A stretch of 49,621 nucleotides of DNA from Desulfonatronum sp. (GTDB lineage: Bacteria; Desulfobacterota; Desulfovibrionia; Desulfovibrionales; Desulfonatronaceae), in contig DSBL01000094.1 in assembly GCA_011049455.1 (NCBI GenBank), positions 1 through 49,621 of the forward strand, written 5' to 3'. Position 1 is the stretch's first letter. Each line of letters opens with the position of its first letter. Of this stretch, positions 8,015 to 19,289 are shown in pieces. Made by a program: the position numbers and the translations under genes. Under the pieces are notes generated by a model. That model made no database searches, was not told the origin of the DNA, and saw nothing but the letters and a program-made list of their open reading frames with translations.

Positions 8015-9442
8015 TCACCCCTTCAGACAGGCCAGGGGGGCGAGCCGGGCGACTTTTTGGGCCAGGCCGGCCTGAACCGTGGCTTCCACCACCTGGTGGA
8101 TGTCCTTGTACGCCTCGGGCGCTTCCTCGGCCAGACCCCGCAAATTGTTCGTGCGGATGACAATGCCCCGGGCCGCCAGGGACTCCAGCACGTCCCGCCC
8201 CTTGCTTCGCTTCAGGGCCTGGGTGCGGCTCAAGGCCCGGCCAGCGCCGTGGCAGGCAGAGCAAAACCCGGTTTCGCTGTCTTTTTGCCCGACCAGGATA
8301 TACGACGCGGTACCCATACTCCCGCCGACAACAATGGGTTGGCCAATCTCCCGAAACGCCTCGGCCACCTCGCTGCTGCCCGGGCCAAAGGCCCGCGTGG
8401 CACCCTTGCGGTGCACGAAAAGGGTTTTCATCTGCCCGTCAACCGCGTGCTGTTCCCGGCGGCAGGTGTTGTGGCTGACCTCGAACACAGTCCGCACCAA
8501 AGTGCCGGGCAGGACAAGGGCAAAGGCTTCGCGGATCAGGTGGGTGATCACCTGGCGGTTGGCCATGGCGTAGTTCGCGCCGCAGGCCATGGCCTGGAAA
8601 TAGGACTGGCCCTCGGGGGAACGGATAGGGGCACAGACCAGTTCCTTCTCCGGAATGGGAATGCCGTAACGCTTCGCGGCCCGGCCCAGCTCGTGGATGA
8701 AGTCCGTGCCGATCTGGTGTCCGAGCCCTCTGGAGCCGCAATGCACGGAGATGAGCACGTCGTCCCGGGCCAGGTTCAGGGTTCGGGCCGAGGCCGCGTG
8801 CAGGATCTCGTCGACAACCTGGATTTCCAGGTAATGGTTGCCGGCGCCCAGGGTGCCCATCTGCCGTTTTTCCCGCGTCCTGGCCTGCTGGGAAACAGTG
8901 TCCGGATCGGCCCCGGCCATGATTCCCCCGTCTTCCAGCCGCGCCAGATCATCCCGAGTCCCGAACCCCTTCTTGACGGCCCATGCCGCGCCCGAACCCA
9001 GGGCCTTGTCCAGTTCGGCCGGCTTCAGGGCGATATTGCCTGTTTTGCCGACTCCCGACGGAACCAGTCGGTGCAGTTGGTCCATGAGGACGTCCAGGTG
9101 CGTCTGGATGTCCTGTCGCGACAGGCCGGCATGCAAAACGCGCACCCCGCAGGAGATGTCGTAGCCCACCCCGCCCATGCAGATCACCCCGCCCTGGTTC
9201 GGGTCAAAAGCGGCCACCCCGCCGATGGGAAAGCCGAACCCGCTGTGCGCGTCGGGCATGGCCTGGGCGGCCCGGACAATGCCGGGCAGAGCGGCCACGT
9301 TGGCCAGTTGCCTGGCCACGGTTTCGTCCATATCCGCAACCAGAGCCCGGTCGCCGTAGATCCACGCCGGGACGCGCATTTTCCCGGCGGGAGGCAGTTC
9401 CCAAAGCCAGGAACTCATCTTGTTCAAGGACGCTGTGTTCAT
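8015..9442 (-). CDS. rtcB: RNA-splicing ligase RtcB
   Basis: 475 residues, the normal RtcB length. It joins RNA 2',3'-cyclic phosphate (3'-phosphate) ends to 5'-OH ends using GTP and Mn2+. Visible motifs: GGVGYDISCGVRVL (metal-binding Asp and Cys), GAGNHYLEIQ and VHCGSRGLGHQIG (metal-binding His), SHNTCRREQH, and HRKGATRAFGPG with the guanylylated histidine. ATG 9442 gives MNTASLNKMSSWLWELP and follows GGGGG about 14 nt upstream. The gene begins 17 nt after the mutL stop, so the two are probably co-transcribed. No rtcA or archease gene is nearby. Confidence 0.93.
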   Translation of the reverse strand: MNTASLNKMSSWLWELPPAGKMRVPAWIYGDRALVADMDETVARQLANVAALPGIVRAAQAMPDAHSGFGFPIGGVAAFDPNQGGVICMGGVGYDISCGVRVLHAGLSRQDIQTHLDVLMDQLHRLVPSGVGKTGNIALKPAELDKALGSGAAWAVKKGFGTRDDLARLEDGGIMAGADPDTVSQQARTREKRQMGTLGAGNHYLEIQVVDEILHAASARTLNLARDDVLISVHCGSRGLGHQIGTDFIHELGRAAKRYGIPIPEKELVCAPIRSPEGQSYFQAMACGANYAMANRQVITHLIREAFALVLPGTLVRTVFEVSHNTCRREQHAVDGQMKTLFVHRKGATRAFGPGSSEVAEAFREIGQPIVVGGSMGTASYILVGQKDSETGFCSACHGAGRALSRTQALKRSKGRDVLESLAARGIVIRTNNLRGLAEEAPEAYKDIHQVVEATVQAGLAQKVARLAPLACLKG

Positions 9443-9459
9443 AGGCTGCAAGGTACCCC

Positions 9460-11304
9460 CTAGCCCCGGCGTTTGAACATTTTTTCCAGGTCTGCGGGTC
9501 CCAGGCAAACCATGACTGGCCGGCCGTGCGGACAAAAGGCCTTGTTCGGGCATTCCAGCCAGGTTTCCAGCAGCTGCAGGGCCTCGGAGGTGGCCAGGGA
9601 CTGGCCCGCCTTGATCGCAGTCTTGCAGGCCATCATGGCCCAGAGGGCTTCCATGTCCGCGGCTTGACCGTCCAGGGCTGCGGCCAGGAATTCCCTGGCC
9701 TGGAGCGGTTCCAGGTATTCGGGCAGCCCCTGGACCTCCAGCAGGCCGGCTTTGGGAGTGGTCAGCCTGAAGCCCATTTCCTCCAGTTTGGCCCAGAGTT
9801 CCTCCAGGCGGTTCTGCTGGGCCGGATGCAGAATGATTTCCAGGGCCGGCAGAAGGCCTCGGGTCAGTGGGCGCACGTTGTTTTTCAGGCGTTGCAACAA
9901 AACCCGCTCATGGGCCGCATGTTGGTCCACAAGCATCAAGCCCTGTTCCGCGGTCAGCACCAGATAGCTGTTTGCCGCCTGGCCCAGGTAGCGCATTCCG
10001 GCCCGTTCCAGGGGGACGCCGGGCGGGGCGGAATGCATCATTGCCGGGTCTGTTTGGAGCAGACAATCGGATCGCGGTTCGTTGTGATGCGCGGAAGCAG
10101 GGCCGCGGTCCGCAGGTTGCGGTTCCCCAGGCCCCTGATGGAACCCTTGCCGGTACTCGCGCAGCGTGGCGAACTTGGGCCTGTCCCCGGGAAAAATAAA
10201 AGAGGAGGCTGCCGAAAATTCTCGTGAATACGGCGCTGGATGTTTTTCTTTCAACGGGCTGTGGGCATCGGCGGCAGCCGGGTTTCGGGAAAACCTTTGC
10301 GCTTCGAGCTGTTCCAGGGCCTGGAGCACCCCTCTGCGGACAACGGAAAAAACGCCCTGCTGGTCGCGGAAGCGAACCTCGGCCTTGGCCGGGTGAACAT
10401 TGACGTCCACCTCTTCCGGCGGCATGGTCAAGAAGAGCACGGCCCGTGGATATTCCCGGGTCAGCAGCCGGCCCTGGTAGGCGTCCCGGACGGCGCGCAA
10501 CAGCAGCTTGTTTTGCACCGGACGGTCATTGACGTACAACAGCAGCCGATCCGCCTGGCCCTGGACGCCGTGGGGCGCGCTGACCAGGCCTTCAAGGCTC
10601 AGGCCGTCTTGATCATGGGACACGGTCAGCAAATCATCCGTTGCCGAGTCCGGCCAGAACAGCCGCAGGCGTTGACGCAGATCATCGGTGGGAGGCATGG
10701 ACAAAACCTTTCGCTCACCCGCGGCATATTCGAAATGTACGTCCAGGCGGGACAAGGCCAGGCGGCAGAAGATATCCTGGCAGCGTCGGCCCTCGGTGGC
10801 CGGAGTTTTCAGAAACTTGAGCCGGGCCGGGACATTGACGAACAAATCCCGCACCTCGACCCTGGTGCCCCGGGCCAGGGCCGCGGGCCCCCGGCGCACG
10901 GTCCGGCCCGCGTCCACCTCGATGCACAAGGCCTCCCCGCTGTCCGTGGTCGCGGAGGTCAGCTTCAGGCGCGAAACCGAGGCTATGCTGGGCAAAGCCT
11001 CGCCGCGGAAGCCGAAACTGCGCAGGTGAAACAGATCCTCCGGCCGAAGGATTTTACTGGTGGCATGGCGGGTCACGGCCAGCTCCAACTCCTGCGGTCC
11101 AATCCCGATGCCGTCGTCCTGGACCTGGATCAGACCCTGGCCGCCCCGGTCCACCAGGACCTGGACGCTGCGGGCTTCAGCGTCCAGGCTGTTTTCCAGA
11201 AGCTCCTTGAGCACGCTGGCCGGGCGCTCCACCACCTCGCCCGCGGCGATCTGGTTTTGCAGTTCAGGGGGCAGGATGCGGATGGGGTGGGGCGGATGGG
11301 GCAT
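9460..11304 (-). CDS. mutL: DNA mismatch repair protein MutL
   Basis: 614 residues. The N-terminal GHKL ATPase is clear: IAAGEVVERPASVLKELLENSLDA, DDGIGI, TRHATSKI and FGFRGEALPSIASV. The C-terminal dimerisation region carries DQHAAHERVLLQRL near residue 460, ACKTAIKAG and CPHGRP, the motifs of endonuclease-type MutL found in bacteria without MutH. The last acidic position of the DQHA(X)2E(X)4E motif is Gln here. ATG 11304 (MPHPPHPIRILPPELQ) aligns with the family; the frame extends further upstream without homology. The middle linker is Pro/Arg-rich and variable. Divergent from alr. Confidence 0.95.
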   Translation of the reverse strand: MPHPPHPIRILPPELQNQIAAGEVVERPASVLKELLENSLDAEARSVQVLVDRGGQGLIQVQDDGIGIGPQELELAVTRHATSKILRPEDLFHLRSFGFRGEALPSIASVSRLKLTSATTDSGEALCIEVDAGRTVRRGPAALARGTRVEVRDLFVNVPARLKFLKTPATEGRRCQDIFCRLALSRLDVHFEYAAGERKVLSMPPTDDLRQRLRLFWPDSATDDLLTVSHDQDGLSLEGLVSAPHGVQGQADRLLLYVNDRPVQNKLLLRAVRDAYQGRLLTREYPRAVLFLTMPPEEVDVNVHPAKAEVRFRDQQGVFSVVRRGVLQALEQLEAQRFSRNPAAADAHSPLKEKHPAPYSREFSAASSFIFPGDRPKFATLREYRQGFHQGPGEPQPADRGPASAHHNEPRSDCLLQTDPAMMHSAPPGVPLERAGMRYLGQAANSYLVLTAEQGLMLVDQHAAHERVLLQRLKNNVRPLTRGLLPALEIILHPAQQNRLEELWAKLEEMGFRLTTPKAGLLEVQGLPEYLEPLQAREFLAAALDGQAADMEALWAMMACKTAIKAGQSLATSEALQLLETWLECPNKAFCPHGRPVMVCLGPADLEKMFKRRG

Positions 11305-11423
11305 GGCAACGGTCCGGTGTTGTTGTGATGGAAGAGAAAACACAGTAAACCGTGCTGGCCGAGCGCACAACCCCGAGCAAGGGGCAGGGCGGGACCTCTT
11401 AATTTCACGAAGGACGATCAAGG

Positions 11424-12548
11424 ATGACGATCGATTACAATTTGCTGCGCGTCAGTATTGATCTGCGGGCAATTCAGGAGAACTACCGGCTGCTGTGCTC
11501 CAAAGGCACGCGCCTGATTCCGGTGGTCAAGGCCGACGCCTACGGTCACGGTCTGGTTGACGTGGCCCGGGCATTGGCGTCCTGTGGAGCGGATTTTTTC
11601 GCCGTGGGCACGGTGGAGGAGGCTTCGAACCTGCGCTTGGCCGTGCCAGGCACTGTTTTGGCGCTGTTGGGGCCGCAGTTGCGCGAGGACTTCCAAGCCG
11701 TAGCCGAACAGGACATCCTGCCTCTGGTTGCGCGCATGGATCAGCTCTGGTTGCTCCAGGAACAGGCCGTGTCCAAAAATGTCCGGCTGCCCGTGGCCCT
11801 GAAGTTCGACACGGGCATGGCCCGGCTGGGGTTTGCCCCGTCAGAAACGAGCCCGGTCATGGAGGCCCTGCAACGGTGCGACCGGCTGGATCCGCAATGG
11901 CTGATCAGCCATTTGGCCACCGCGGACGATCCGGACCAAGCCGTGTTTGTGCGGGAGCAGGCCGGACGTTTTGAACATATTCTCGCCGAATTTCATCGGG
12001 CCGGGTTTGCTTTGCGGGCCAGCCTGCTCAACTCCGCCGGGATTTTGGCCTATCCCGACCTGGGCTGGGACGGGCAGCGTCCGGGCATCGCCCTTTACGG
12101 TGTCAATCCGTTTGGGGATACTGCACGGGAAAGTCTGGGCCGAGGCCTGCAGCCGGCCATGCAGGTCCGGGCGCCCGTGGTGGCCGTGCACCCCCTGGCC
12201 AAGGGCGCGTCCATCTCCTACGGCCGGACCTATACGGCAAAGCAAGACGGCATCGTGGCCATTGTCGCGGCCGGCTACGCGGACAATTATTCCCGGGGGC
12301 TTTCCAACAAAGGGCTTATGCTGGTGCGTGGAAAACGTGCGCCGATCCTCGGCCGGGTCTGCATGCAGATGACCGCCGTGGATGTGAGCGCTGTTCCCGG
12401 CGTGGCGCCCGGGGACCAGGCCTTTCTTCTGGGAGGCGAAGGAACAAGCGCCATCCGACCGGAAGAACTGGCCGCCTGGTGGGGCACTTTGCCCTACGAG
12501 GCTTTTTGCCTGCTGGGCATGAACAGGAAGGATTTTCAAGGCCGGTAA
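11424..12548 (+). CDS. alr: Alanine racemase
   Basis: 374 residues, PLP-dependent fold-type III enzyme making D-alanine for peptidoglycan. The PLP lysine lies in VVKADAYGHG near residue 37. The second catalytic base, tyrosine, lies in AAGYADNYSRG near residue 280. RVCMQMTAVDVS is the conserved C-terminal substrate-site motif. ATG 11424 gives MTIDYNLLRVSIDLRAIQEN, a normal N-terminus. It is divergent from mutL across a 119-bp gap that should hold both promoters. Confidence 0.95.
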   Translation: MTIDYNLLRVSIDLRAIQENYRLLCSKGTRLIPVVKADAYGHGLVDVARALASCGADFFAVGTVEEASNLRLAVPGTVLALLGPQLREDFQAVAEQDILPLVARMDQLWLLQEQAVSKNVRLPVALKFDTGMARLGFAPSETSPVMEALQRCDRLDPQWLISHLATADDPDQAVFVREQAGRFEHILAEFHRAGFALRASLLNSAGILAYPDLGWDGQRPGIALYGVNPFGDTARESLGRGLQPAMQVRAPVVAVHPLAKGASISYGRTYTAKQDGIVAIVAAGYADNYSRGLSNKGLMLVRGKRAPILGRVCMQMTAVDVSAVPGVAPGDQAFLLGGEGTSAIRPEELAAWWGTLPYEAFCLLGMNRKDFQGR

Positions 12549-12613
12549 TCGAGATGCTCCAGCGGCATGGCTTTGCCGCGAGGGTCTCTGGCCGGCGGCG
12601 TGCTCTTTATTCA

Positions 12614-12638
12614 CAGCGGCAGATCTTTTTAGCCGCTG
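12614..12638. terminator. Weak hairpin between convergent genes
   Basis: CAGCGGC (12614-12620) and GCCGCTG (12632-12638) form a 7-bp stem with an 11-nt loop containing TTTTT. It lies between the convergent ends of alr and the lipoprotein gene. There is no T-run after the stem, so a terminator role is only suggested by position. Confidence 0.25.
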
Positions 12639-12682
12639 CAAGGGGTTTGCAAGGGCCGAAAAGCCGGGACCATCCTGTGGGC

Positions 12683-13777
12683 TTATTGCCCCAAACGCGA
12701 GTTTTTCAGCCGCCGCGTTTCGCCGTGGCGCAACAGGAAAAAGTCTTGCTCGGACAGGTTGTGCTTTTTCAGGGCCGATTCCAGGTCCGCGATGGGCTGA
12801 TCCAAGGGTTCGTCCGTCATGCCTTGGAAGGTGCCCCAATGAATGCCCAGTGACTGCCTGGCGCGCACATCCTTGTGCACCTGTACGGCCTCTTCCGGAT
12901 TGACGTGCTGGTTGCGCATGAACCAGCGCGGTTCGTAGGCACCCACAGGGATGGCTGCCAGGTCGAATCCGCCGAAGCGCTCGCCAATGTCCAGTGCATC
13001 CCGGGAATAGCCCATGTCTCCGGCGAAATAGAAGACGAAGTCCGGCTGCTGCACCACCCAGCCGCCCCACAGGGTCCGGTTCCTGTCCCCCAGGGCGCGC
13101 TGGGACCAATGCTGGGCCGGGACGAAATGCACCGTCGCCCCCGGTATTTCCCGCCTGTCCCACCAGTCGAAGTCCAGGACATGTCCCCTGGCCTTTGGCA
13201 CGTTGCGATGCACCCATTGTTTGATTCCCAGGGGCACGAGGAACAGCGGTGGGCCGCCGTGTTGTTCCGCCAGTGCCCTCACCGAGGCCAGGTCCAGATG
13301 GTCGTAATGGTTGTGGGAAATGAGCACCAGATCGATGCGCGGCAGGTCGGCCAGGGCCACGCCCGGGGGCTGCCAGCGTCTGGGCCCGGCCCAGGACAGG
13401 GGAGAGGCGCGTTCGGAAAAGTGGGGATCCGTGAGGATGTTCAGCCCGCCCATGCGCAGGAGCACGGTGGCGTGCCCGATCCAGGTCACCGCGGTTTCCT
13501 CGCTGTCGGCAAAAAGGAAGTCCAAATCCGGCGCCGCCGGGGAAAGGTCCTGCGTCGGCGGCTTGGGCAGTCCGGCCAAACGGCGCTGGACGGCCCAGCG
13601 CCAGAAGTCCAGCCTGGAGGGGTGGGAGTGCGGATAGTTGTTTTGAAAGCCAGCCGGGGTGTGGTGGGGCTTGGCCGGATCGTAGTGCGGGTTTTTATGG
13701 GAACATCCGCTGATCCAAAACAATGCGCTCATGTATGCCGCCAAAAATGTGGTCAGGAGGATTTTGGATTTTTTCAT
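12683..13777 (-). CDS. Metallo-beta-lactamase-fold lipoprotein (NAPE-PLD/RomA-like)
   Basis: 364 residues. A signal sequence with lipobox ISGC near residues 21-24 predicts a lipoprotein. The enzyme domain carries TWIGHATVLLRMGG, LTDPHFSERASPL, LISHNHYDHLD (the metal-binding HxHxDH), FAGDMGYS, and a final histidine in GIHWGTF. This order matches the RomA/UlaG and NAPE-phospholipase D-like branch of the metallo-beta-lactamase fold. Members hydrolyse phosphodiester or lactone bonds, but the substrate here is unknown. ATG 13777 (MKKSKILLT) gives a proper signal peptide; the frame could start 12 codons earlier. Confidence 0.85.
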   Translation of the reverse strand: MKKSKILLTTFLAAYMSALFWISGCSHKNPHYDPAKPHHTPAGFQNNYPHSHPSRLDFWRWAVQRRLAGLPKPPTQDLSPAAPDLDFLFADSEETAVTWIGHATVLLRMGGLNILTDPHFSERASPLSWAGPRRWQPPGVALADLPRIDLVLISHNHYDHLDLASVRALAEQHGGPPLFLVPLGIKQWVHRNVPKARGHVLDFDWWDRREIPGATVHFVPAQHWSQRALGDRNRTLWGGWVVQQPDFVFYFAGDMGYSRDALDIGERFGGFDLAAIPVGAYEPRWFMRNQHVNPEEAVQVHKDVRARQSLGIHWGTFQGMTDEPLDQPIADLESALKKHNLSEQDFFLLRHGETRRLKNSRLGQ

Positions 13778-14177
13778 CAAGGAGGGATGACGCAGGAAGA
13801 ATGCGGGCTGCATGTGAGCCTGGTTTTCGGCAGCATCGTAAAAATCCTGTTATACCGGCACAAGAAACGCGTCGGTTTCGGGATGATCACGCCAATGACC
13901 CGGTCGATCATTTTCATGCCCCGGATGGGGATGTCAAGAACGGGAATGACCAGGGGTGATGGTTGAACAGCATGCATGACAGTATTTTGCCAGCACATTG
14001 ATGAGCGGTAACTCTTGTCAACCACGAATCGGGTCTTATCTGTTCGGACAGTGTGATGCGCCCGCGCGCACCTGGCCGCACCCCTCGCGGTTTTCAAGCC
14101 GGGGAAAATGTGCGAAGGTCCATGACGTCGGGTCGCTGGACGAAAATGTTTCCCTGACAAGTATCAAAGGAGAGTAA
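13778..14177. other. Gene-free stretch
   Basis: An open minus frame runs through most of this span but has no recognisable motif or ribosome site and is Arg/Pro/Cys-rich. Probably a non-coding divergent promoter region. No RNA gene was recognised. Confidence 0.4.
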
Positions 14178-14426
14178 ATGATGACTGAAGAACGCCGTTG
14201 CCCTCATTGCGGGGCCTTGCTGGTGGCCCAATTGGGCCCGCCGGATTCCGGCTGGGGTGAAATTTTGGTTTGCGAGAACAATGAATGCAAGTATTTTCTC
14301 GGTTCGGACAAAGACATCCGCTACAAACCCGGGGATTCCCCCCTGGGCTGCCGCTATGCCGAGGACTGCGAGGCCGGTTTTCGGCCGTTCAACATGCTGG
14401 CCTTCCGCGGAGTGCCTTCAAGTTAG
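14178..14426 (+). CDS. Small Cys-rich protein, probably zinc-binding
   Basis: 82 residues. The N-terminal pair CPHCG and the following CENNECKYF form a four-cysteine site like a zinc ribbon. A third pair, CRYAEDC, follows. The protein is soluble and has no signal peptide. AAAGGAG lies 5 nt before ATG 14178 and 8 nt before ATG 14181, so either may start translation. Ribosome site, codon use and compact motif layout support a real gene. No specific function was recognised; a regulator or assembly factor is possible. It is followed by a Nudix gene on the same strand after about 45 nt. Confidence 0.75.
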   Translation: MMTEERRCPHCGALLVAQLGPPDSGWGEILVCENNECKYFLGSDKDIRYKPGDSPLGCRYAEDCEAGFRPFNMLAFRGVPSS

Positions 14427-14471
14427 CCGCAACGAGCATGGACTCTCCGGGCCCATGGGTCTGGAGAGTTT

Positions 14472-15140
14472 TTGTTCCCGGACCACATGCCTTTGGACAC
14501 CCCGCCTTCCCCCGCCGCGTCGGGCGATCACGCCTGGCTGGACTGGGCCAGGGAAATTCAGTCCCTGAGCCAGACCGGGCTGGCCTATGCCCAGACCCAT
14601 TACGAGCGCATCCGCTACCACAGGCTGCTGGAGATCGCCTCGGAAATAGTCTCGCGTCACACCTGCCTGGACAAAGAGGAGGTGCTGTCCGCATTCGCGG
14701 TCCAGCCGGGATATGCCACCGTGAAGGTGGACGTGCGCGGAGCCGTGGTCCGCGAAAACAGGATACTCCTGGTTCGGGAAAGGGCGGACGGCCGCTGGGC
14801 CATGCCCGGCGGCTGGGCCGATGTGGGGGAATACCCTTCGGAAATGATCGCCCGGGAAATCCGCGAGGAAAGCGGATACGAGGCCCGGCCGGTGCGGGTG
14901 GTCGGGGTGTACGACGCCAACCGCGCGGGGCGGCCCATGGAGTTTTTCCACGCCTACAAGGTGGTTTTTTTGTGCGAGTTGACCGGCGGAGCTCCGGCCG
15001 CCAGTGACGAGACCCTGGAGGTGGGCTTTTTCCCCTTCGATGATCCGCCCCCCCTGTCTGAACACCGCACCAGCCGGGCGCATCTCATGGAGGTGCGCCG
15101 CCATCTCGCGGACCCGTGCCGCCCAGCGGCGTTTGATTGA
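14472..15140 (+). CDS. Nudix hydrolase with NUDIX_N-type helical region
   Basis: 222 residues. The Nudix box lies near residues 115-137, with key residues G, E, REIREE and SG in order (the GX5EX7REUXEEXGU pattern is complete). The N-terminal 70 residues are helical (WLDWAREIQSLSQTGLAYAQ, YERIRYHRLLEIASEI) and match the accessory domain seen before some Nudix domains acting on nucleoside diphosphate-linked compounds. The substrate is unknown. GGAG at 14463-14466 is well spaced for the TTG at 14472; the first ATG is at 14487 (MPLDTPP) and is the alternative start. Confidence 0.85.
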   Translation: MFPDHMPLDTPPSPAASGDHAWLDWAREIQSLSQTGLAYAQTHYERIRYHRLLEIASEIVSRHTCLDKEEVLSAFAVQPGYATVKVDVRGAVVRENRILLVRERADGRWAMPGGWADVGEYPSEMIAREIREESGYEARPVRVVGVYDANRAGRPMEFFHAYKVVFLCELTGGAPAASDETLEVGFFPFDDPPPLSEHRTSRAHLMEVRRHLADPCRPAAFD

Positions 15141-17462
<2,322 letters not shown>

Positions 17463-17526
17463 GAGTGCTCCTGCCGGATTTTCAGCGATGCCGATTGGTC
17501 AAAGAACGCCAGGCGTTTTTACATGC

Positions 17527-18009
17527 TTATCCCGGGAAGGTTTCAAAGGAGGTTTCCACCACCAGGGTTCCTTGGGGCGTGGTAAAGGGTATGGCCAGAA
17601 TGGGCGAGGACGTGACGTGCTGGATTTCGTGACCCTTGCCGACGACCACGGCGGGCGTGGACGCCTTGAGGATTATTCCCAGCTTGGCCAGATCCTGCCT
17701 GGCCTGACCGGCGATCATGTTGGTCAATTCACCCACGGCGTCGGCGATGTCGCTGTTCAGTTCCGTATAGTTTTCCGAGAGCATGTTGTTCACGATTTTC
17801 AGGATCACCGGTTTGTCCAGGGTCAGGGACATGACGCCCGAGACATGCCCGGTGATGCCGATGGATCCGGTGATGTCTCCAACAGTGGCGCGCTTTCGAT
17901 TGATAAAGGGCTTGCCGGGCGTGGCTTCCACCGAGGCCATCATGCCGAGAACGCCTACCACCGCGTTCAGGAAGGGGTTGATGAGGGAGACGTCGTAGTT
18001 TGGGGGCAT
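17527..18009 (-). CDS. CheX-family chemotaxis phosphatase-like protein
   Basis: 160 residues. The N-terminus MPPNYDVSLINPFLNAVVGV, then GITGHVSGVMSLTL and ADAVGELTNMIAGQARQDL match CheX/CheC. The E-x-x-N pair (ELTNM) corresponds to the residues that dephosphorylate CheY-P. ATG 18009 gives a family-like N-terminus; the upstream open frame is Arg/Pro-rich and lacks homology. It lies 23 nt after the HDOD gene and is probably cotranscribed with HDOD and cheR. No cheY or cheA is in the window. Confidence 0.85.
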   Translation of the reverse strand: MPPNYDVSLINPFLNAVVGVLGMMASVEATPGKPFINRKRATVGDITGSIGITGHVSGVMSLTLDKPVILKIVNNMLSENYTELNSDIADAVGELTNMIAGQARQDLAKLGIILKASTPAVVVGKGHEIQHVTSSPILAIPFTTPQGTLVVETSFETFPG

Positions 18010-18032
18010 GGCTTTTACGAAACAGACTCGGG

Positions 18033-19250
18033 CTAGAGGAGAACGGATGTGATTTCCTCGAAGTGCTCGTCGTGCAGGTTTATCAGCAAGGTGAGTTCCC
18101 GGGGCATAAGACCAAGGAGTTTCCAGTCCTCCTGGGCCATGCCGGGCAAAGCGAACAGGCCCCCGGCCGATATTTCCGCGACATTGGCCATGATGTCCGC
18201 GAACTGGATGATTCCGGCTTCCTCGCGGGCATGGGCGATTTCCGGGGCATGGTGGTGCGCGATGATGTCTATGAGGACGGCCGGAAATTTCCATGCTTCC
18301 AACAAAAGCTTGCTCACGTCCGTGTGATTGTATCCCAGGACCGCGGTCTCGGCCTCCACCAGGGGAACCATGTCGCTGCGGGCGTAGAGCAGGGCCTCCA
18401 CCGAGGCATAAGGCATGTTCTTGAAGATCACGAGGCGGCCCACGTCATGGAGCAGCCCAGCGGTGAAGAAACGATCCGAGGGGAGGTTCTTCTTGGCGGC
18501 CAATAACTTGGCAAAAACGGCACAGCGCAGGGAGTGCCGCCAGAAGGTGCGCATGTCCATCAGTTCCGGCGGGATGTTCTGGAAGTAGTTGATCGTGGAA
18601 ATGCCCAGGGCCAGAGTGGAGATTTCCTTCACTCCCACTAGTGAAACGGCCCTGGCCACGGAGTCGATGGTGGTCGAAAAGCCGAAGAACGGGCTGTTCA
18701 CCAGCTTGAGCAGCTTGGCGGAAAAGCCCACGTCGGTGTTGACCACCCTGGCCACATCCTGGGCCGAGCTTTTCGGGTTGTCCAGCACTTCCCTGATCTT
18801 GAAATAAATGTCCGGGAAGGAAGCCAGCCCCACTTCATGGCGGACAATGTCGCCGGGTTCCCCGGCATCCTTGAAGAAGAGATCGGAAAGATGCTCCACG
18901 TTCTTGGCGTGCAGGACTTCCTCGCATGGGATGATCCATCCGTCGCGGAAAGCCTTGAGGGACCGTTGCACGGCAATGCGGTAGAGCTCCACAAACGCTT
19001 CATGATCCGGGTCAACGAAAATGAAAAAGTTGCGCACATGTTCCTGGACCTGCCGCTCGATTTCCCTTTGCGGCTCCATGTGGGCCGGAAATCGCACGAA
19101 AACGGCGCTGACGCCGAGAGTGCGCAGGGCTTCGATGTGCTCCTGGGTCATGGCCGCTCCCGGCTCCAGCACGACGCCCTTGTCCGGCCCGATGACTTTC
19201 TTGGCAAGAATCATGCCCGGCGTAAGATGTTCAGTACACACCCTATTCAC
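18033..19250 (-). CDS. HDOD-domain signalling protein
   Basis: 405 residues. The N-terminal 120 residues (LTPGMILAKKVIGPDKGVVL, TLGVSAVFVRFP) resemble the region found before HD-type output domains. An HDOD domain follows, with SAKLLKLVNSPFFG, AVSLVGVKEISTLAL, FTAGLLHDVGRLVIF and HTDVSKLLLEAW. HDOD proteins are signalling scaffolds related to HD-GYP but without proven phosphodiesterase activity. The start is GTG 19250, supported by GGAGG 6 nt upstream. It sits between cheR and cheX and may couple a methyl-accepting pathway to another output. Confidence 0.85.
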   Translation of the reverse strand: MNRVCTEHLTPGMILAKKVIGPDKGVVLEPGAAMTQEHIEALRTLGVSAVFVRFPAHMEPQREIERQVQEHVRNFFIFVDPDHEAFVELYRIAVQRSLKAFRDGWIIPCEEVLHAKNVEHLSDLFFKDAGEPGDIVRHEVGLASFPDIYFKIREVLDNPKSSAQDVARVVNTDVGFSAKLLKLVNSPFFGFSTTIDSVARAVSLVGVKEISTLALGISTINYFQNIPPELMDMRTFWRHSLRCAVFAKLLAAKKNLPSDRFFTAGLLHDVGRLVIFKNMPYASVEALLYARSDMVPLVEAETAVLGYNHTDVSKLLLEAWKFPAVLIDIIAHHHAPEIAHAREEAGIIQFADIMANVAEISAGGLFALPGMAQEDWKLLGLMPRELTLLINLHDEHFEEITSVLL

Positions 19251-19289
19251 TCACAACCTCCATTTGGCGACACGCAACAACAGGCCGCA

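Noticed and set aside
13777-14160. 127-codon minus ORF between the lipoprotein and Cys-rich genes
   Set aside because: No recognisable domain; Arg/Pro/Cys-rich noise in a divergent promoter region.
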